From an uncultured Bacteroidales bacterium (GTDB lineage Bacteria; Bacteroidota; Bacteroidia; Bacteroidales; FEN-979), in the NCBI GenBank assembly GCA_903837605.1, contig CAILVF010000047.1, forward strand, positions 62,001 through 126,000: a DNA stretch of 64,000 nucleotides, in the 5' to 3' direction. The translations under genes were made by a program, and so were the position numbers. Shown piece by piece: positions 50,127 through 58,299 of this stretch (positions are counted from its first letter, which is position 1; the number at the start of each line of letters is the position of its first letter). The notes below the pieces were generated by a model. That model was not told the DNA's origin and ran no database searches. It was given only the letters and a program-made list of their open reading frames with translations.

Positions 50127-53100
50127 AAGGCAAACTGTTTTTTTTAATCCTGCTTATGCTTGCCCTGCTGTTACCCGCTTTTAACGGGTATTCGCAGAAT
50201 CAAAAAACGGCCAGGTTTACCGGGGACTCAACGAAGTTTATAGGTGAACTCAATGGTTTGTTATTTGGCCTTTCAGACAACGACCGTAAATTGGTTCAGC
50301 CTGTTATGGAAAGTTTCGTTCAGAAATGGAACCGGGAAGATTTTGACCCGGCAAGGAAGAAATTTATTTATTTCCTCTGTAACGAGATGCTTAAAAAGAA
50401 GGTCCGCACCTTTCCCGATTTCTTCAACTATATTAAAGCCCTGAATATATTCATTGATTCTCGCCAGCCCGGGTCCGTTTTTACACCATGGTCGGCTATA
50501 CTTAAACAGCTGATCTCGGAAAAGAGCTCCAGGAATTTCAATGCCTTCCTGGACGTTACAACTACGCTTTTTGGTGAGGGACTGATGTTTAAATCCCAAT
50601 CCACCCAATGGAAGGTCAGCCCTTCAAGTTTCACTATCAGGCTTGACTCTGTGCCCGTAATAGAATTTTCAAAGGGAGATCTCATTTGCAGTGTGAATAA
50701 GGATTCTATGGTGATTTACGGAACAAGGGGAGTCTTTTTCCCTTTATCGCTCCGTTGGATAGGTCATGAAGGCAGAGTCGACTGGCGTAGGGTTGGAATG
50801 GGAGCCGACCAGGTTTTTGCCGAACTGGACCGATACCAGATCCAGGTAAGGTATACAAAACTTACTGCTGATTCAGCCCGTCTGTACAATAAGAAGTATT
50901 TTACTTCTCCAATCATGGGCCGGCTTGTTGAAAAGGTGCTGGTGGATGTTGATGAGACAAAAGCCTCTTATCCGCGTTTCTATTCCTACGACAAAGAGAT
51001 CAGCATTAAAAACCTGTTCAATAATATGGATTACATGGGCGGCTTTGCAATGGAAGGCGCCAGGGTGATAGGTTCAGGTGCTCATAAACGGGATGCAAAG
51101 ATCATCGTGAGGAAAGGAGGCGAGGATTTTATCATGATCAAGTCTCCTTCATTTGTGATCCACCCAAAAAAAATTAATGCGACTTCAGCCTCCATTTCGA
51201 TTTATCATGAAACAGATTCCATTTTCCACCCCGGATTGGAAATGAAATATTTTGATTCTCTTAAGGAACTATCATTTACAAAAGATGTAAGGCTGAACTC
51301 CATAACACCCTGGTTTGATTCATGGCATAAAATAGAGATCTACTGTGAACAGGCTCAGTGGAAACTCGATAGCCCGAAATTGAATTTCAACATGATGCCC
51401 GGCCCCAATAAGCAGAGCAATGCAATTTTCGAATCCTCAAATTATTATTCCAGAAACCGTTATGACCGCCTGCAGGGTTTGGATGAAATAAATATACTTA
51501 ACGTTATAAAGTCTTATACCGAAAAGAAGAAAACCAGGGAGGTCAATCTTGAAGAGCTTACCTTGTTTATGCAAAAACCTCAGGAACAAATCGAGGCCCA
51601 GTTGCTAAAGCTTGCCGACCGTGGCTTTTTAGTCTATGATTCAGAGGATAAAGTTGCAAGGGTCAAAGACAAGCTTACTAATTACGTCAAGGCCAGGGAT
51701 GGAAAAGCCGACTATGACGAGATATTCTTTAACTCCAGCGTTACAAATGCCAGCAATGCAATTCTTGATTTGGGAAATTTCGACCTTAAAATCCAGGGAG
51801 TAAACAGTGTTTTTATAAGTGATTCCCAGCATGTTGCGATTTATCCTCACGGTGACAGCCTGCGACTGAAGAAAGACATGGACATGGCTTTTAATGGCCT
51901 GGTCAGAGCAGGTTTCTTTGATTTTAAAGGCAAGGGATTTTCATTTGAATACAATAAATTCAGGCTAAACCTTCCCAATATAGATACCATGCAGTTTTAC
52001 GTCCAAAGTAAAACCTGGGATCCTAAGACAGGAAGATTCCCTGTAATCAAGGTGAAAACCTCTTTACAGGACCTCGAAGGGCATATCGATATTGACGAGC
52101 CTGACAATAAAGCCGGGTTAAAATCCCTTAAGGAATATCCTGTCTTTTACAATAATAAAATTGCTAAAGTTCACTGGGATAAAAAGTTTATCCAGAAAGG
52201 CGTTTATGTCAAAGATAAATTTTTCTTTGATGTAAACCCATTCATCATCCGGAGCCTTGACGTGGTTCATACCGACAGCCTTAGTTTCGGCGGAGAACTG
52301 ACTTCTGCAGGAATTTTCCCGCAAATTGTTCAGCCCCTGAAGGTCCGTCCTGATTATTCGCTTGGTTTTGAGAAGGATACAGGACCTTCCGGTCTTCCCG
52401 TTTATGGGGGCAAGGGTACTTTTATTGCGAAGGTCGACCTTAGCGAACAAGGCTTAAGGGGTGACGGCACCTTGCTGTATCTGAATTCAACTGCTCATTC
52501 AGGCTCCTTTCTGTTCCTGCCAGACTCCCTTAACGCATTTACAAAGAATTTCTCGATGACGGAACAGCTTGCCGCTGTTGAATACCCCTCGGTAACTGCC
52601 GATTCGGTAAACCAGTTCTGGATGCCATATAAGGATTCGATGGTCGTGAGGTCATTGCATAGGGAGATGCATATGTACAATGAACAGTCGACTTTCGCAG
52701 GCTGGCTGGCACTTACACCCGCCCTGCTTAGCGGCAACGGCACAGTGAAGATCAAGGATGCCGTAATGGATTCAAAAGGGTTTAAATTCAAACGCAGGAC
52801 CTTCGATGCTCTCATCGCCAACTTCCGTATCAAATCGTATGACCTGAACGACCTGACTATTTCGACCAAGAATTACCAGACACATTTCGATTTTGACAAA
52901 CGAAGGGGGGAATTCCGTTCCAATGTCGGAATTTCAAAAGTCGAATTCCCTCTGAACAAGTATGTATGTTCGATGGACCGTTTTGACTGGATGATAGATA
53001 ATGAAGAAATCTCCCTGGCAAACGAACAGAGCAGGAAGTCTATCCCCGATTCTTTAAGCCTTTCCCAGCTGATCGACGTTGGTTATACAGGCTCTGAATT

Positions 53101-54625
53101 TATTTCAGTGCACCCCCTCCAGGACTCCCTGAAGTTCTTTGCAGCCCGTGCACGGTATAATCTGCGAACCAATGTCATCAATGCCGAGGATGTCAGGATC
53201 ATCAAGGTTGCCGATGCAGCGGTTTTTCCTGATTCAGGGAGTGTTAAAATATTCAGGGATGCGCAAATGCAGACTCTTACCCACGCCATTATCATTGCCA
53301 ATACAAAAACGAGATACCACCAGTTTTACCAGGCGGAGGTTTCTATTGCTTCCAGGAAAAGGTATACAGGCAGGGGATCACTGGATTACCTTGACAGGGA
53401 TGGCTTGCGCGAAAAGATCGATTTTACAAGCATAAAGGTTGACTCAAACGAACAAACTGTAGCTAACGGCATTGTTCCCGATTCAACTTACTTTAAGCTC
53501 AGTCCTGAATTCCAGTTCAGGGGAGATGTTACGGTTAATGCCTCAAAAAAGGATCTCTTTTTTGACGGAGGGTTCAAGGCAGTCTCCGACTGTTTTCACA
53601 AGCTTAAACCCGAGTGGATCAAATTCGCAGCCGAGATCAATCCGAGGAAGATCATGATCCCCCTTGCTCCGCAACTTTCAAACATGCTGGGCGAAAAGAT
53701 GGCCCTCACTCTGGCGTTTTCTCCTTCTGAAGCTTCGATTTACCCTGCATTGTTTATCCGAAAGAACAGTTTTAGTGATTCCGCTATGGTAAATGCCTCC
53801 GGGATGATGACATATAATGTGCCTGCCACTGAGTTCAGGATAGCCGACACGGCCAAACTCAGGGATCTTTCACTTCCCGGCAATTTTATTTCATTCAACC
53901 AGACCCTTTGCAGGATGAGAGGCGACGGCAAATTAATGCTTGGTGTTAACGGTGGGGCGCTGGGTATGGAAGCTTACGGTACCATGGACCATTATTTTCT
54001 TGTTGATTCTACTCACGCTCATATTGCCCTGTCGATGGATTTTCCTTTTTCGGATGATGCCATGCAAAACCTCAGCAACGCCCTGGTCAGCACTAACCTG
54101 AAAGGTCTTACCATAGATCAGACTCCGTTTAATGAAGCTTTGAAGCTTGTATTGGATCCCAAAGAACTCGAACGTTTTAAAAATGAAATTTCTCTTACCG
54201 GCCGCCTTCGCAAATTCCCTGAAGAACTTGAAAAAACGATTTTCTTCGGCGATATCAACCTGCATTGGGATTCTACGTCACGGTCATGGCTCTCGTCGGG
54301 TCAGATAGGGATAGCTACGATTGGGAAAAACCAGGTTTACCGCTATGTGAACGGGATAATGGAGTTTACAAAAAAGAGGACCGGGGATGAATTTACTTTC
54401 TATCTCCAGTTGACAGGGCAGGACTGGTATTTTTTCAATTTCAGGAACAATATTCTCCAGGCTTATTCATCGGATCTCACGTTTAATGATAAAATTTTAA
54501 ACGCCCGCATGTCAAAAGCCGCACAGAAAAAAGCAGATAAACAAGCCAAAGGATTCACTTATACCATATCCAACGAGCGGAAAAAAAGAGATTTTCTCAG
54601 AAAATTTGAAAAAACCGATGAATAG
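50120..54625 (+). CDS. Very large exported protein of unknown function (1501 residues)
   Basis: Start at the ATG 50120 (MLKGKLFFLILLMLALLLPAFNGYSQNQ), a signal peptide followed by 1470 residues; the frame to 50096 is inside prmA. There are no predicted helices after the signal. The long beta-rich body has repeats of short motifs (DSxxxMFNG, GVNSVFISDSQ, SNVGISKVEFP). The C-terminus has IRKNSFSDSAMVNASGMMTYNVPATEF and ends in a basic segment (RLKKDMDMA in the middle, SERKKRDFLRKFEK at the end). I do not recognise the family; an outer-membrane-associated or AsmA/LptD-like envelope role is possible but not supported by a clear motif. Overlap with prmA suggests coupling. Its stop lies 14 bp before plsY. 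Confidence 0.8.
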   Translation: MLKGKLFFLILLMLALLLPAFNGYSQNQKTARFTGDSTKFIGELNGLLFGLSDNDRKLVQPVMESFVQKWNREDFDPARKKFIYFLCNEMLKKKVRTFPDFFNYIKALNIFIDSRQPGSVFTPWSAILKQLISEKSSRNFNAFLDVTTTLFGEGLMFKSQSTQWKVSPSSFTIRLDSVPVIEFSKGDLICSVNKDSMVIYGTRGVFFPLSLRWIGHEGRVDWRRVGMGADQVFAELDRYQIQVRYTKLTADSARLYNKKYFTSPIMGRLVEKVLVDVDETKASYPRFYSYDKEISIKNLFNNMDYMGGFAMEGARVIGSGAHKRDAKIIVRKGGEDFIMIKSPSFVIHPKKINATSASISIYHETDSIFHPGLEMKYFDSLKELSFTKDVRLNSITPWFDSWHKIEIYCEQAQWKLDSPKLNFNMMPGPNKQSNAIFESSNYYSRNRYDRLQGLDEINILNVIKSYTEKKKTREVNLEELTLFMQKPQEQIEAQLLKLADRGFLVYDSEDKVARVKDKLTNYVKARDGKADYDEIFFNSSVTNASNAILDLGNFDLKIQGVNSVFISDSQHVAIYPHGDSLRLKKDMDMAFNGLVRAGFFDFKGKGFSFEYNKFRLNLPNIDTMQFYVQSKTWDPKTGRFPVIKVKTSLQDLEGHIDIDEPDNKAGLKSLKEYPVFYNNKIAKVHWDKKFIQKGVYVKDKFFFDVNPFIIRSLDVVHTDSLSFGGELTSAGIFPQIVQPLKVRPDYSLGFEKDTGPSGLPVYGGKGTFIAKVDLSEQGLRGDGTLLYLNSTAHSGSFLFLPDSLNAFTKNFSMTEQLAAVEYPSVTADSVNQFWMPYKDSMVVRSLHREMHMYNEQSTFAGWLALTPALLSGNGTVKIKDAVMDSKGFKFKRRTFDALIANFRIKSYDLNDLTISTKNYQTHFDFDKRRGEFRSNVGISKVEFPLNKYVCSMDRFDWMIDNEEISLANEQSRKSIPDSLSLSQLIDVGYTGSEFISVHPLQDSLKFFAARARYNLRTNVINAEDVRIIKVADAAVFPDSGSVKIFRDAQMQTLTHAIIIANTKTRYHQFYQAEVSIASRKRYTGRGSLDYLDRDGLREKIDFTSIKVDSNEQTVANGIVPDSTYFKLSPEFQFRGDVTVNASKKDLFFDGGFKAVSDCFHKLKPEWIKFAAEINPRKIMIPLAPQLSNMLGEKMALTLAFSPSEASIYPALFIRKNSFSDSAMVNASGMMTYNVPATEFRIADTAKLRDLSLPGNFISFNQTLCRMRGDGKLMLGVNGGALGMEAYGTMDHYFLVDSTHAHIALSMDFPFSDDAMQNLSNALVSTNLKGLTIDQTPFNEALKLVLDPKELERFKNEISLTGRLRKFPEELEKTIFFGDINLHWDSTSRSWLSSGQIGIATIGKNQVYRYVNGIMEFTKKRTGDEFTFYLQLTGQDWYFFNFRNNILQAYSSDLTFNDKILNARMSKAAQKKADKQAKGFTYTISNERKKRDFLRKFEKTDE

Positions 54626-54626
54626 T

Positions 54627-54634
54627 TAACTTTG
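54627..54634 (+). promoter_or_regulatory. -7 promoter element of plsY, 5 nt from the start codon
   Basis: TAACTTTG matches TAnnTTTG, overlapping the last bases after the stop of the large gene, and ends 5 nt before the ATG at 54640. Predicted leaderless start. Confidence 0.45.
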
Positions 54635-54639
54635 CTGCA

Positions 54640-55272
54640 ATGATTCTGATACTTATACAGGTTGTGGTAGCATATCTGCTTGGCTCGATCCCTTCGGCAG
54701 TATGGATTGGCAAAGCCATTTACGGCATTGATGTAAGGCAGCACGGCAGCGGGAATGCAGGGGCGACAAATGTTATCCGCGTGCTTGGATATAAAGCCGG
54801 TGTGCCTGTGCTGTTATTCGATGTGTTTAAAGGCTGGCTCGCAGTCTTCCTTACAAGCCTCTTCCCCGACCAGGGGCTGACTCCCGACCAGCTGGTTTAT
54901 ATTGAGATCGGGGCGGCTGTAGCCGCAGCACTGGGGCATGTCTTCCCTGTTTTCGCAGGCTTCCGCGGAGGCAAGGGTGTTGGTACCATGGCCGGAGTGG
55001 GCATAGCGCTTTTCCCTTTTGCCCTACTGATAGTTCTGGGGATCTTTATTTCAGTACTTGCGATCACACGTTATGTATCTCTTTCATCCTGCATCGCAGC
55101 TTCTGCCTTCCCCTTCATTGTTGTGTTCATCACCGGGGAACATCATCCCGGCCTGATCGTTCTTTCTGTTTTTGTTGCCGTTTTCGTTCTTTTTACGCAT
55201 CGAGCAAACATAGTGCGGCTGGTGAAAGGAACAGAAAACAAATTTAATTTCAAAGGTGGTGGTAAAAAGTAA
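54640..55272 (+). CDS. plsY: Glycerol-3-phosphate acyltransferase PlsY
   Basis: A 210-residue inner-membrane enzyme transferring acyl groups from acyl phosphate to glycerol 3-phosphate, the first step of phospholipid synthesis. Five helices are seen. The conserved motifs are LLGSIPSAVWIGK, QHGSGNAGATNVIRVLG and the third motif HVFPVFAGFRGGKGVGTMAGV. It is just 14 bp after the large gene but has its own promoter element. DnaN follows 78 bp away. Confidence 0.96.
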   Translation: MILILIQVVVAYLLGSIPSAVWIGKAIYGIDVRQHGSGNAGATNVIRVLGYKAGVPVLLFDVFKGWLAVFLTSLFPDQGLTPDQLVYIEIGAAVAAALGHVFPVFAGFRGGKGVGTMAGVGIALFPFALLIVLGIFISVLAITRYVSLSSCIAASAFPFIVVFITGEHHPGLIVLSVFVAVFVLFTHRANIVRLVKGTENKFNFKGGGKK

Positions 55273-55350
55273 TAATTTGAAGACCCTCCGCCTTGGCGCA
55301 AAAAATTAAAAACTGTATATTTACACCCATATTCAAAAAAATAAGATAGT

Positions 55351-56475
55351 ATGAAATTCATCATTTCCAGTTCCTTGCTCCTGAAGAACCTGCAAGCGGT
55401 CATTGGCGTGATCAACAGCAATAACACCCTGCCTATCCTTGATGATTTTTTATTTGACCTTAAGGAAGATCTGCTTACGGTCACCACCTCTGATTTAGAG
55501 ACCACCATGAGCGTGACCGTTAAGCCGGATAAATCAGAGGCCGATGGATCAGTTGCAATTCCAGCCAAGATTTTGGTCGATACCCTTAAAACTCTTCCCG
55601 ATATCCCGGTTTCCTTTTCAATTGATCTTGGGACCCTCCTGGTTGAGATTTCAGCAGGAGAAGGCAAGTACAAACTTAGCGGGCACAGGAGCGATGAATA
55701 TCCAAGAACACCTCCCCTGGAAGACCCAACCACGGTCAGGATTCCTTCAGGAATTTTATCCAAAGCCATCACAAAAACCATCTTTGCCACAGGTAATGAT
55801 GAGCTCAGGCTGGTACTTTCCGGCGTATTTTGTCAGCTTTCATCTGATGAAACCACTTTTGTGGCCACCGACGCCCATAAGCTGGTCAGGTATACACGTC
55901 TCGATGTAAAAGCTGAATCTTCCGCTGCTTTCATCCTTCCGAAGAAACCTCTTAACCTGCTGAAGAACATTCTTTCAGCCCAGGATAATGAAGTCACCTT
56001 GGAATACAACCGCACTAACGCATTCTTCTCCTTTTTAAATATCAGCCTGATTTGCCGGCTCATCGATGGGAAATACCCGAATTACGAAGCCGTGATCCCC
56101 AAAGACAACCCCAATCACATGGTTATCGACAGGATGTCACTGCTTAACTCCATCAAGCGCGTTTCAATTTACGCCAACCAGTCGACCCACCAGGTAAGGT
56201 TTAAAATTACCGGCAAGGAACTGCTTCTTACTGCCGAAGATGTTGATTTTTCAAATGAAGGCAAGGAAAGGCTCACCTGTTCATATGACGGTGAAGATCT
56301 TGAGATCGGTTTTAATTCGAAGTTTCTCATGGAGATGCTTGGGAATGTTGACGCCGACGAGGTGAGAATGGAAATGTCGGGGCCCAACCGTGCCGGCCTG
56401 CTGCTGCCTGCCAACGTAGAAAACAAAAATGAGGACATTCTAATGCTGGTCATGCCGGTCATGCTCAGTAAATAG
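55351..56475 (+). CDS. dnaN: DNA polymerase III subunit beta (sliding clamp)
   Basis: A 374-residue protein with three repeated clamp domains, starting KFIISSSLLLKNLQAVIGVINSNNTLPILDDFLF. Landmarks are KYKLSGHRSDEYP, GVFCQLSSDETTFVATDAHKLVRY and the C-terminal LLLPANVENKNEDILMLVMPVML. The ring holds polymerase on DNA. It is not next to dnaA here. A strong hairpin terminator follows. Confidence 0.97.
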   Translation: MKFIISSSLLLKNLQAVIGVINSNNTLPILDDFLFDLKEDLLTVTTSDLETTMSVTVKPDKSEADGSVAIPAKILVDTLKTLPDIPVSFSIDLGTLLVEISAGEGKYKLSGHRSDEYPRTPPLEDPTTVRIPSGILSKAITKTIFATGNDELRLVLSGVFCQLSSDETTFVATDAHKLVRYTRLDVKAESSAAFILPKKPLNLLKNILSAQDNEVTLEYNRTNAFFSFLNISLICRLIDGKYPNYEAVIPKDNPNHMVIDRMSLLNSIKRVSIYANQSTHQVRFKITGKELLLTAEDVDFSNEGKERLTCSYDGEDLEIGFNSKFLMEMLGNVDADEVRMEMSGPNRAGLLLPANVENKNEDILMLVMPVMLSK

Positions 56476-56496
56476 CGGGGTGTCATAAAGGAAAAC

Positions 56497-56528
56497 AAAA
56501 AAGCCGTCTGATCAGGACGGCTTTTTTT
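56497..56528. terminator. Bidirectional intrinsic terminator between dnaN and the cold shock gene
   Basis: A 7-bp stem AGCCGTC/GACGGCT with a TGATCAG loop, flanked by A and T runs on both sides, so it can end both the dnaN transcript and the minus-strand cold shock transcript. Confidence 0.92.
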
Positions 56529-56550
56529 ATGCATTCAAGGTAAGAAAGGT

Positions 56551-56742
56551 TTATCCCCTTTTTACATTGATTGCTTTTTTACCTCTTTTATCTTCTGTTA
56601 CATCAAAAGAAACTACATCATCCTGCTTAATCTTGTCGATCAAACCACTGACGTGTACGAAAATTTCCTGCTGGTTGGAGTCATCAACGATAAACCCAAA
56701 ACCTTTTCTTTCATTGAAGAATTTAACTTTACCTGTAGACAT
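56551..56742 (-). CDS. Cold shock protein (CspA family)
   Basis: A 63-residue OB-fold RNA chaperone with ATG at 56742 (MSTGKVKFFNERKGFGFIVDD); RNP1 is KGFGFI and RNP2 appears as EIFVHVSGL. It binds single-stranded nucleic acid. The frame is open to 56772, but the shorter start is the family standard. A good promoter (TACATTTG at 56770-56777 with a TTTG about 22 nt further upstream) lies before the start. It shares a terminator with dnaN. Confidence 0.95.
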   Translation of the reverse strand: MSTGKVKFFNERKGFGFIVDDSNQQEIFVHVSGLIDKIKQDDVVSFDVTEDKRGKKAINVKRG

Positions 56743-56769
56743 AAAAACTAATTTTAAATAATTAATCCC

Positions 56770-56777
56770 CAAATGTA
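56770..56777 (-). promoter_or_regulatory. -7 promoter element of the cold shock gene
   Basis: TACATTTG on the minus strand, with TTTG at 56803-56800, 22 nt of spacer. This is the clearest two-part Bacteroidota promoter in the window. Confidence 0.7.
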
Positions 56778-56813
56778 CGCAAATATTTTTTTATTTTTAC
56801 AAAAAACATTTTT

Positions 56814-58268
56814 ATGAAAGATATCAGTCTGAACCTTGAAAATCTTAATGAAGTGTTCCCTGACAATTTCACTCAGGAACAGATTGCGAAAGGCAAAACG
56901 ATGTTTCTGAAAAAGCTTGCACAGGAAGCACATTGCTTTTATTCCGGTAAGATCCAGACAGTGCCCAAAGCACCCGTTGTCGGATTTAACTGGTTCAATG
57001 TGTGGTATACTCCTGGTGTATCGAAAGTTTCTACAAATATCAGGGACCGCAACGACTGTTCGTTTGAGCTCACAAACCGGGGCAACCTGGTAGCCGTAGT
57101 CAGCGATTCAACCAGGGTCCTGGGCGACGGTGATTGCCATCCTTCAGGCGGCCTTGGGGTCATGGAAGGCAAGGCCTTCCTGATGAAATACCTTGGAGGC
57201 GTCGATGGCGTTGCCTTATGCATTGACAGCAAAGATGAAAATGGCAAGAACGACCCTGAAAAGATCATCCAGTTCGTGAAAATGGTACAACATAGTTTCG
57301 GGGCAATAAACCTCGAGGACATATCCCAGCCTAACTGTTTCAGGGTGCTTGACGTATTAAGGGAGGAATGTGAGATCCCGGTATGGCATGATGATGCACA
57401 GGGAACAGCTTGTGTCACACTGGCAGGAGTTATCAATTCACTGAAACTGGCAAAAAAGAAAATAGGGGATGTCAGGATCGTGCTGCATGGAGCCGGCGCT
57501 TCGAATACGACTATTGCACGCCTGCTGATCACCGACGGGGCTGATCCGGCTAAAATGGTCATGTTTGATACCAAGGGGTCTCTTCACAACGGCCGTAATG
57601 ATATTGAAGCCGATAAGCGGTTCTATCGCAAATGGGAGTTATGCCTGTCGACTAACCCCGGCAAGATCCCAACGATGGAAGAAGCTATGAAAAATGCCGA
57701 TATCCTGATCTCGCTTTCAACACCCGGACCTGATGTAATCAAGAGGCCCTGGATCCATAGCATGGCCCAGAACTCCATTGTGTTCTGCTGCGCGAACCCC
57801 GTTCCTGAAATTTATCCCTATGCCGCCAAGGAAGAAGGCGCATTTATCGTTGCCACAGGCCGGGGCGACTTCCCCAACCAGGTAAACAATTCAACAGGAT
57901 TCCCGGGCATCCTTAAAGGAGCATTATTAGTAAGGGCACGCAAGATAACCGATACCATGGCCATTCGTGCAGCCCACTCCCTGGCCGATTATGCCGAGAG
58001 AAGAGGAATTAACCCTGAAGATATCGTTCCGAACATGGAAGAGGCAGGAGTGTTTCCCCATGAAGCCGCCGATGTTGCCATGCAGGCAATTGCAGATGGT
58101 GTGGCTCGTGTTACCATGACTTGGCAGGAGGCTTTCGATAAGGCTAAGAAAGACATAGAACACTCACGGAACATGACCCGTTCACTAATGGATAACGGTT
58201 TCATTGAAATGCCTCCGCTCGATATGATCAAAAACGCATTAAGCTGGGCTATAGATCAGGTTAAGTGA
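56814..58268 (+). CDS. NAD(P)-dependent malic enzyme
   Basis: A 484-residue oxidative decarboxylase converting malate to pyruvate and CO2. Motifs: VSDSTRVLGDGD, EDISQPNCFRVLDVLREECEIPVWHDDAQGTACVTLAGVIN, and the NAD-binding VLHGAGASNTTIARLLI. It lacks the C-terminal phosphotransacetylase domain of long MaeB enzymes. It diverges from the cold shock gene and converges with the GH27 gene. Cofactor preference cannot be read. Confidence 0.93.
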   Translation: MKDISLNLENLNEVFPDNFTQEQIAKGKTMFLKKLAQEAHCFYSGKIQTVPKAPVVGFNWFNVWYTPGVSKVSTNIRDRNDCSFELTNRGNLVAVVSDSTRVLGDGDCHPSGGLGVMEGKAFLMKYLGGVDGVALCIDSKDENGKNDPEKIIQFVKMVQHSFGAINLEDISQPNCFRVLDVLREECEIPVWHDDAQGTACVTLAGVINSLKLAKKKIGDVRIVLHGAGASNTTIARLLITDGADPAKMVMFDTKGSLHNGRNDIEADKRFYRKWELCLSTNPGKIPTMEEAMKNADILISLSTPGPDVIKRPWIHSMAQNSIVFCCANPVPEIYPYAAKEEGAFIVATGRGDFPNQVNNSTGFPGILKGALLVRARKITDTMAIRAAHSLADYAERRGINPEDIVPNMEEAGVFPHEAADVAMQAIADGVARVTMTWQEAFDKAKKDIEHSRNMTRSLMDNGFIEMPPLDMIKNALSWAIDQVK

Positions 58269-58299
58269 CTGGTGACTGGTGAAAAGTCGCTATTCACTT
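58267..58299. repeat. Short-period GTGACTG tract (F) between convergent genes
   Basis: GTGACTGGTGACTGGTG followed by AAAAGTCGCTATTCAC, the same words as tract E at 41291-41360, directly after the malic enzyme stop and before the GH27 stop. Confidence 0.5.

Noticed and set aside
56569..57574. Minus-strand frame antisense to malic enzyme (56939-57574) and plus-strand frame opposite the cold shock gene (56567-56761)
   Set aside because: Both are shadows of conserved genes.
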